The notes below the pieces were generated by a model, which did no database searches, was not told the DNA's origin, and saw only the letters and a list, made by a program, of their open reading frames with translations. DNA of 64,000 nucleotides from Actinoplanes lobatus (GTDB lineage: Bacteria; Actinomycetota; Actinomycetes; Mycobacteriales; Micromonosporaceae): contig NZ_JACHNC010000001.1 in NCBI RefSeq assembly GCF_014205215.1, positions 6,134,501 to 6,198,500 on the forward strand, given 5' to 3'. The translations under genes were made by a program, and so were the position numbers. Shown here piece by piece: positions 59,798 through 64,000 of the stretch; positions within the stretch are counted from its first letter, which is position 1; each line of letters opens with the position of its first letter.

Positions 59798-61078
59798 ATG
59801 AGGATTCACGTGGCGGTCCCATGGGGCGCCTTACGCAGATCGAGCTTGCAGGACGCCGGCCTCGCCGCCCTCCTGCTGATCGGCACGTGGGCGGTCGACG
59901 GTGCCACCGCGACCCCGGTGACCAGCGGTTGGTTTGCCGAGGTGGCCTGGTTGCGGGGAGCGCCGGCAAGGTGGGTCCTGATCGGGGTCTGTATCGCCGC
60001 GGTGGCGGTGCGCCGCAGGTGGCCGATTCCGGCGTTCGCCGCGGCGTCGCTCGCCGCCGTGGTGCAGATGGCGCAGGCGGTAGCACCGGTGGCCGCCGAC
60101 CTGGCCGTTCCGGTCATCCTCTACACGATCGCCGCTCAGCGACGGCGCGAGGTGTCGCTCGCGCTGCTCGGCTCCGCCCTGGCCGTGGCGACGGCATGGT
60201 CGGTGTACGTGGCGCTCGACGGCAGGACGGACGGCTGGTTCTACAAAGGGCCTTTCGGCGTCGGCGGAGAGGTGCGTGCGCCGGACTTCGCGATGTTCGG
60301 GCCGGCGGACTGGGGCGGGATCCCGGTGCTCGGCTCCACCATGGTCGTCGCCTGGGCGATCGGGTGGGGTGTCCAGAGCCGCCGCGCCTATCTCGGCGAG
60401 CTCAGGGCGCGGGCACGAGACCTGGAGCGTGAGCGCGACCAGCAGGCCGCGCTGGCAGTCGCCGCCGAACGGGCCAGGATCACCCGCGAGCTGCACGACG
60501 TGGTGGCGCACGGCCTGGCCGTCATCGTGATGCAGGCGCAGGGCGGCGCCGCGGCGTTCGCCAAGCGGCCCGCCGACACCCTTGCCGCGCTGGACACCAT
60601 CGCGGCGACCGGCCGAGCCTCGCTCGCCGACATACGTCACGTGCTGTCCGCGTCCGGGCAGATCGACGGCCCTGCGCAGCCGGTGCCGGGCCTGGCGCAG
60701 CTGCCCCGCCTCGTCGAGCAGGTGCGGCAGGCGGGCACCCCGGTTCAGCTGCACATCAACGGATCGCTGCGTCCGCTGCCCGCCGGCGTGGACGTCTCGT
60801 CGTACCGGATCATCCAGGAAGCGCTGACCAACACCATGAAGCATGCCGGCCCGGGAGCCGGCGCCCAGGTGACGGTGTCCTTCGGCAGCGACGAGCTCAG
60901 GCTTGAAGCCGGCGACAACGGCACCGGCGAGTCGGCCTCCGGCGGGACCGGCAACGGACTGAGGGGCATGCGGGAACGCGCGGCGCTGTTGGGCGGCGAG
61001 GTGGCCGCCGGCCCGGGGCCGGACGGTGGCTACGTCGTGCGGGCCCGTTTCCCCCTCGATGCGGGAGAAACCGCATGA
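59798..61078 (+). CDS. NarL-type sensor histidine kinase
   Basis: A 426-aa membrane sensor kinase. N-terminal half: four to five helices (AGLAALLLIGTWAVDG, RWVLIGVCIAAVAVRR, LAVPVILYTIAAQRR, GGIPVLGSTMVVAWAIGWG). Then the HisKA_3 dimerisation/phosphorylation helix ERARITRELHDVVAHGLAV with phospho-accepting His in ELHD, and an HATPase_c domain with N-box YRIIQEALTNTMKHA, G1 DNGTG and G2 GNGLRGMRERA. ATG at 59798. Overlaps the response regulator by 4 bp. Divergent ABC exporter genes are the probable target. Confidence 0.9.
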   Translation: MRIHVAVPWGALRRSSLQDAGLAALLLIGTWAVDGATATPVTSGWFAEVAWLRGAPARWVLIGVCIAAVAVRRRWPIPAFAAASLAAVVQMAQAVAPVAADLAVPVILYTIAAQRRREVSLALLGSALAVATAWSVYVALDGRTDGWFYKGPFGVGGEVRAPDFAMFGPADWGGIPVLGSTMVVAWAIGWGVQSRRAYLGELRARARDLERERDQQAALAVAAERARITRELHDVVAHGLAVIVMQAQGGAAAFAKRPADTLAALDTIAATGRASLADIRHVLSASGQIDGPAQPVPGLAQLPRLVEQVRQAGTPVQLHINGSLRPLPAGVDVSSYRIIQEALTNTMKHAGPGAGAQVTVSFGSDELRLEAGDNGTGESASGGTGNGLRGMRERAALLGGEVAAGPGPDGGYVVRARFPLDAGETA

Positions 61079-61737
61079 TCCGTGTGCTCCTGGTCGACGA
61101 TCAGGCTCTGCTCCGCGCCGGCCTGCGGATGATCCTCGAGAACGCCGAGGACCTGGACGTCGTCGGGGAGGCCGACGACGGCGCGAGGGCTACCGCCCTG
61201 GCGATGGAAACGATTCCCGACGTCATCCTGATGGACATCCGGATGCCCGAGGTCGACGGACTGGAGGCCACCCGCCGCATCCGCGCGTCGCTTCCGGACG
61301 GCCCGCGCATCCTGATTCTCACGACCTTCGATCTCGACGAGTACGTGTACTCCGCACTGCGGGCCGGCGCCAGCGGATTCCTGCTCAAGGACACCCTCGC
61401 CGCCGATCTACTGTCCGCGATCCGCGTGGTGGCCAGGGGCGACGCCATCGTCGCACCACCGATCACCCGGCGGCTGATCGAACGCCACATCGGCACGTCC
61501 GGCGACCCGCTGCCCCGCACCGAGGCCGAGCTCCGCGTCCTCACCGAGCGAGAACGCGAGGTGCTCGAACTGATCGCCCGAGGCCTGTCCAACGCCGAGA
61601 TCGCCGGCCGCCTCTTCCTCACCGAGGGAACCGTGAAGGGCCACGTCAGCCGCATTCTGACAAAGCTCGGTCTACGGGACCGGGTACAGGCAGTGATCTT
61701 CTCCTACGAGTGCGGCCTGGTCCGCGCCGGCGCATGA
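61075..61737 (+). CDS. NarL/FixJ-type response regulator
   Basis: A 220-aa DNA-binding response regulator, partner of the kinase just upstream. Receiver domain: acidic pocket VDD (Asp8/9), phospho-acceptor Asp54 in ILMDIRMPEVDG, Thr83 in ILTTF and Lys105 in FLLKD. LuxR-type helix-turn-helix at about 150-215: LTEREREVLELIARGLSNAE, then VKGHVSRILTKLGLRDRVQA. All canonical residues are present. Coupled by ATGA overlap to the kinase. Confidence 0.93.
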   Translation: MIRVLLVDDQALLRAGLRMILENAEDLDVVGEADDGARATALAMETIPDVILMDIRMPEVDGLEATRRIRASLPDGPRILILTTFDLDEYVYSALRAGASGFLLKDTLAADLLSAIRVVARGDAIVAPPITRRLIERHIGTSGDPLPRTEAELRVLTEREREVLELIARGLSNAEIAGRLFLTEGTVKGHVSRILTKLGLRDRVQAVIFSYECGLVRAGA

Positions 61738-61783
61738 TGATCCAGCACGACCTGCGTCGCAGATCATCGGTATCTTTGCGTCC

Positions 61784-62359
61784 GTGACCGGAACGCTGCT
61801 GTTCATCGTCGGGCCGCCGGCCGTCGGGAAGATGACCGTGGGGGAGCGGATCGCGGCCCGGACCGGGTTGCGGCTGTTCCACAATCATCTGGCGATCGAG
61901 CCGGTGCTGCGTTTCTTCCCGTTCGGCAGCCCGCCCTTCCACCGCCTGGTGGAGGGATTCCGCCGGGAGATCGTCGAGGAGGTGGCGGCCAGCGACCTGC
62001 CCGGCCTGATCTTCACCTACGTGTGGGCGTTCGACGAGCCGGCCGACGAGCAGGCGATCACCCGGTACGCCGAGCCGTTCCGCAGCCGCGGCGGCCGGGT
62101 GCTGCACCTGGAATTGGAGGCGGCCCAGCAGGAGCGGCTACGGCGTAACGAGGGCGCGTCCCGGCTGGCCGAGAAGCCGTCCAAACGGGACCGGGACGCG
62201 TCCCGGCGCAATCTGCTCGCCCTGGACGAGCGGTACGACCTCAACTCCGGTGGCCGCTTCGACGACCGCCCCGACTACCTGCGGATCGACAACACCCACC
62301 TGGAACCCGCCGAGGTGGCCGAAACGGCCATCACCCACTTCCGTCTCGCCACGATCTGA
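61784..62359 (+). CDS. P-loop kinase-like protein (AAA_33 type)
   Basis: A 191-aa P-loop phosphotransferase-like protein: LLFIVGPPAVGKMTVGERIA (Walker A GPPAVGKM, where Met replaces Ser/Thr after Lys, followed by Thr), GLRLFHNHLAIEPVLRF, and VWAFDEPADEQAI. LEAAQQERLRRNEGASR may be a lid. This resembles the small AAA_33/shikimate-kinase-like proteins that phosphorylate antibiotics or sugars; substrate unknown. GTG at 61784. The gene stops exactly where the convergent transglutaminase-like gene ends. Confidence 0.75.
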   Translation: MTGTLLFIVGPPAVGKMTVGERIAARTGLRLFHNHLAIEPVLRFFPFGSPPFHRLVEGFRREIVEEVAASDLPGLIFTYVWAFDEPADEQAITRYAEPFRSRGGRVLHLELEAAQQERLRRNEGASRLAEKPSKRDRDASRRNLLALDERYDLNSGGRFDDRPDYLRIDNTHLEPAEVAETAITHFRLATI

Positions 62360-62932
62360 TCAGGGTGCGGCGGGTAGCCCGCTGCGGCACAGTTCCAGCA
62401 CGTCGTCGGCGCCACGCAGCGCGGCGACCACGGTGGGTGACGGCGACACGTGCACCTCGGGCAGATCGCCCTCGCCGGCCGGGAAGGCGAGCCGCTCCTC
62501 GCCGAGCCGGAACTGTGCGTCGATGCCGGGCCGGTTGCCGCGCGGATCCTGCCGGTGCCAGCGGCCGTCGAGATGGACGGCGACGAGCCCGTGCAGCACC
62601 GGCCCGCTGTCGCCGGCCAGTCGCTGGTAGCACAGTCCGGTGGGGACGCCGCCGGCCCGGCTGACCGCCGCCAGCAGGTGCGACTTGGCATAACACAGCC
62701 CGACCCGGGCGTCGAGCACCTCACTCGCGGTGAGCGTGACCCGAGGGTCCCGCGCGTCGATCGAGTGCTGGACCCGGTCCCGTACCCACTCGAAAGCGGC
62801 CCGCGCGAACTCCGCGTCCGAGGGGTGGGCCGCGCGTAGTTCGGCGGCCAATGCGCGTACCCCCGGATGGTCTGTCTCGACGATGTCGTCGGCGCCGAGA
62901 TAGTGCGAGGGGTCGCCAGCTCGAAGATCCAT
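62360..62932 (-). CDS. Transglutaminase-like protein
   Basis: A 190-aa transglutaminase-like cysteine-protease fold. Probable triad: Cys80 in DARVGLCYAKSHLLAAV, His114 in GPVLHGLVAVHLDGRWH and Asp129 in RQDPRGN. Activity may be peptide hydrolysis or amide transfer; substrate unknown. ATG at 62932. Its last codon directly abuts the stop of the convergent kinase-like gene. Confidence 0.8.
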   Translation of the reverse strand: MDLRAGDPSHYLGADDIVETDHPGVRALAAELRAAHPSDAEFARAAFEWVRDRVQHSIDARDPRVTLTASEVLDARVGLCYAKSHLLAAVSRAGGVPTGLCYQRLAGDSGPVLHGLVAVHLDGRWHRQDPRGNRPGIDAQFRLGEERLAFPAGEGDLPEVHVSPSPTVVAALRGADDVLELCRSGLPAAP

Positions 62933-62948
62933 TTCTAGAGTGTCCCGG

Positions 62949-63080
62949 ATGGGGTACGACTTTTACATCACCCGGGCCGCGAACTGGTTCGAGAGCGAGA
63001 CCGACCCGATCAGCCGGTCGGACTGGGAGGAACTCGCGGCGAGGCGTTCGAGCAATTGGTCAAGGTCTTGTCTGGTGTAG
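62949..63080 (+). pseudogene. Truncated gene, N-terminal 43 codons
   Basis: ATG at 62949 opens MGYDFYITRAANWFESETDP, then ISRSDWEELAARR, and stops at 63080. A MxYDxYITRA start followed by a W-E-S-E-x-x-PIS-x-x-(D/E)W segment is the beginning of a family of longer (100-150 aa) actinomycete proteins, as I recall it. From about residue 28 the reading runs into sequence that on the other strand encodes a transposase end. So the gene was probably cut by an insertion. Confidence 0.55.
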
Positions 63081-63170
63081 CGCCAGTCGAACGGTCGGGC
63101 AGCGAAAGTTGTAGTGCTGTTCGAACGCCTCCAGCCGGGCGGCGACGTCGGCCAGCGGCCACCGCCTTCC
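63030..63170 (-). pseudogene. Relic of an IS630-type transposase C-terminus
   Basis: On the minus strand WPLADVAARLEAFEQHYN is read in one frame and FAARPFDWRYTRQDLDQLL, then ERLAAS, in another, with the frame change at about 63100. Together they match the end of IS630-type transposases (an AFxxHYNxTARPFxWxxTxxDLxxLL pattern, recalled from the family). The rest of the element and its terminal repeats are not found. Old, broken insertion. Confidence 0.45.
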
Positions 63171-63216
63171 ACTGGATCCGACGAAGGGCTGTCCCCGCAG
63201 CACGGGACGAAAGATC

Positions 63217-64000
63217 ATGGACGGAATGACCACTTCTGTTGCGGGCGTCCGATGGACGGCTGCGGACATCCCGGACCAGACCGGCCGGACAGCCGTCGTC
63301 ACCGGCGCCAACAGCGGCCTCGGCTACGAGACCTGCCGGGCGCTGGCACGGCACGGCGCTCGCGTCGTCATGGCCGTCCGGGACAAGGACAAGGGCCGGG
63401 CCGCCCAGGACCGGCTGCGCGCCGAAGCACCGCCCGGTGAGGTGGTGCTGGAACGGCTCGACCTGGGCGACCTCGGCTCGGTGCGGGCGTTCGCGGCGAC
63501 CCTCCTCGACGCTGGAACGCCGGTGGACGTGCTGGTCAACAACGCCGGCATCGGGATGCCACGACGCTCGCTGACCGCCCAGGGCTTCGAGTCGCAGTTC
63601 GGCGTCAACCACCTCGGGCACTTCGCGCTGACCGGACTGCTGCTGCCGCTGCTGCGCCGGCGCGCTGGCGCACGGGTGGTGACCGTCAGCTCCGACGCCT
63701 ACCGCGGCGGATCCATCCACTTCGACGACCTGACCGGCGAGCGGTCCTACCGGCCGGCCACGTTCTACCGGCAGTCCAAACTCGCCAACGTGCTGTTCGG
63801 GCTGGAGCTGGACCGCCGGTTACGTGCGGCTGCGGTGCCGGTAGCCAGCCTGTTGGCCCACCCGGGCTTCGCCAGCACCAACATGCCGGCATCCGGTTCG
63901 GGCGGGCTGGTCGGGATGGCTCTGCGGATCGCCAACGCGCTGGCGCAGCCCGCCGAACGAGGCGCGTGGAGCCAGCTTTGCGCGGCCACCGCACCCGGCG
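63217..64000 (+). CDS. Short-chain dehydrogenase/reductase (3' end outside window)
   Basis: At least 261 codons, running off the window. SDR of the retinol-dehydrogenase/protochlorophyllide-reductase-like group: VVTGANSGLGYETCRAL (cofactor loop 29-36), VDVLVNNAGIGMP, NHLGHFAL (Asn131), VVTVSSDAYRGG (Ser158/159) and FYRQSKLANVLF (Tyr184, Lys188). All catalytic residues are present. ATG at 63217 or 63226; no strong ribosome site. Substrate unknown. Confidence 0.9.
   Translation, partial: MDGMTTSVAGVRWTAADIPDQTGRTAVVTGANSGLGYETCRALARHGARVVMAVRDKDKGRAAQDRLRAEAPPGEVVLERLDLGDLGSVRAFAATLLDAGTPVDVLVNNAGIGMPRRSLTAQGFESQFGVNHLGHFALTGLLLPLLRRRAGARVVTVSSDAYRGGSIHFDDLTGERSYRPATFYRQSKLANVLFGLELDRRLRAAAVPVASLLAHPGFASTNMPASGSGGLVGMALRIANALAQPAERGAWSQLCAATAPG

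Overview
The window is very GC-rich (the coding regions look above 70 % GC by eye) with many GTG/TTG starts, short Shine-Dalgarno sites, ATGA/GTGA stop-start overlaps, and families such as SARP/AfsR regulators, DUF4132, TPR proteins and bacterial P450s. This points to a filamentous actinomycete, plausibly of the Micromonosporaceae (Actinoplanes-like); that placement is inference, because no rRNA or other marker gene is present.

Layout. 1-9.3 kb: the 3' part of a secreted pectate lyase, two methyltransferases, a HEAT-repeat protein, a DUF4132-TPR operon, a hypothetical protein and a lipoprotein. 9.3-11.1 kb: a short AfsR/SARP-type regulator on the minus strand, divergent from the main locus. 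11.25-37.5 kb: one long plus-strand operon for an extracellular contractile injection system (eCIS; phage-tail-like, with no capsid, portal or terminase genes). In order it holds sheath, tube, Zn-ribbon baseplate-type protein, Pro-rich adaptor, DUF4255 (Pvc16-type) protein, AAA+ ATPase, a small conserved protein, a 2189-aa DUF4157 protein, its 191-aa neighbour, tube/baseplate adaptor, LysM-like protein, gpD-type hub, gpV-type spike, gp25, a 3 x 77 bp tandem repeat, two baseplate-J-type proteins, a gpI/beta-helix tail protein and a DUF6519-type protein. A strong hairpin follows the last gene. 37.7-52 kb: a mixed housekeeping and accessory stretch: DUF6188-like protein, epimerase, Bcr/CflA-type MFS pump, small acidic protein, sorbosone-dehydrogenase-like lipoprotein, P450 operon, a second TPR protein, lipoprotein, SDR, DUF2306 protein, and a palindrome-controlled SRPBCC-DUF4166 pair surrounded by minisatellites. 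52-57 kb: an operon with an epimerase, two GT4 glycosyltransferases, a GT28-like protein and two small unknowns, probably for a glycan or glycosylated product. 57-64 kb: Bax-inhibitor-like membrane protein, an ABC exporter divergent from a NarL-type two-component system, a P-loop kinase, a transglutaminase-like protein, a truncated gene beside a transposase relic, and an SDR running off the end.

How the genes work together. The eCIS genes should build a contractile sheath-tube particle on a gp25/J/I baseplate with a gpD/gpV spike, with the AAA+ ATPase needed for assembly or release. The DUF4157 protein is the best candidate for cargo, or for a fused tape-measure/cargo. Its low-GC 3' end and the gene directly downstream look like an exchangeable effector-partner module. 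The SARP regulator, read in the opposite direction, is the natural candidate to control the operon.

No intergenic stretch exceeds 300 bases. I saw no tRNA, rRNA or CRISPR array.
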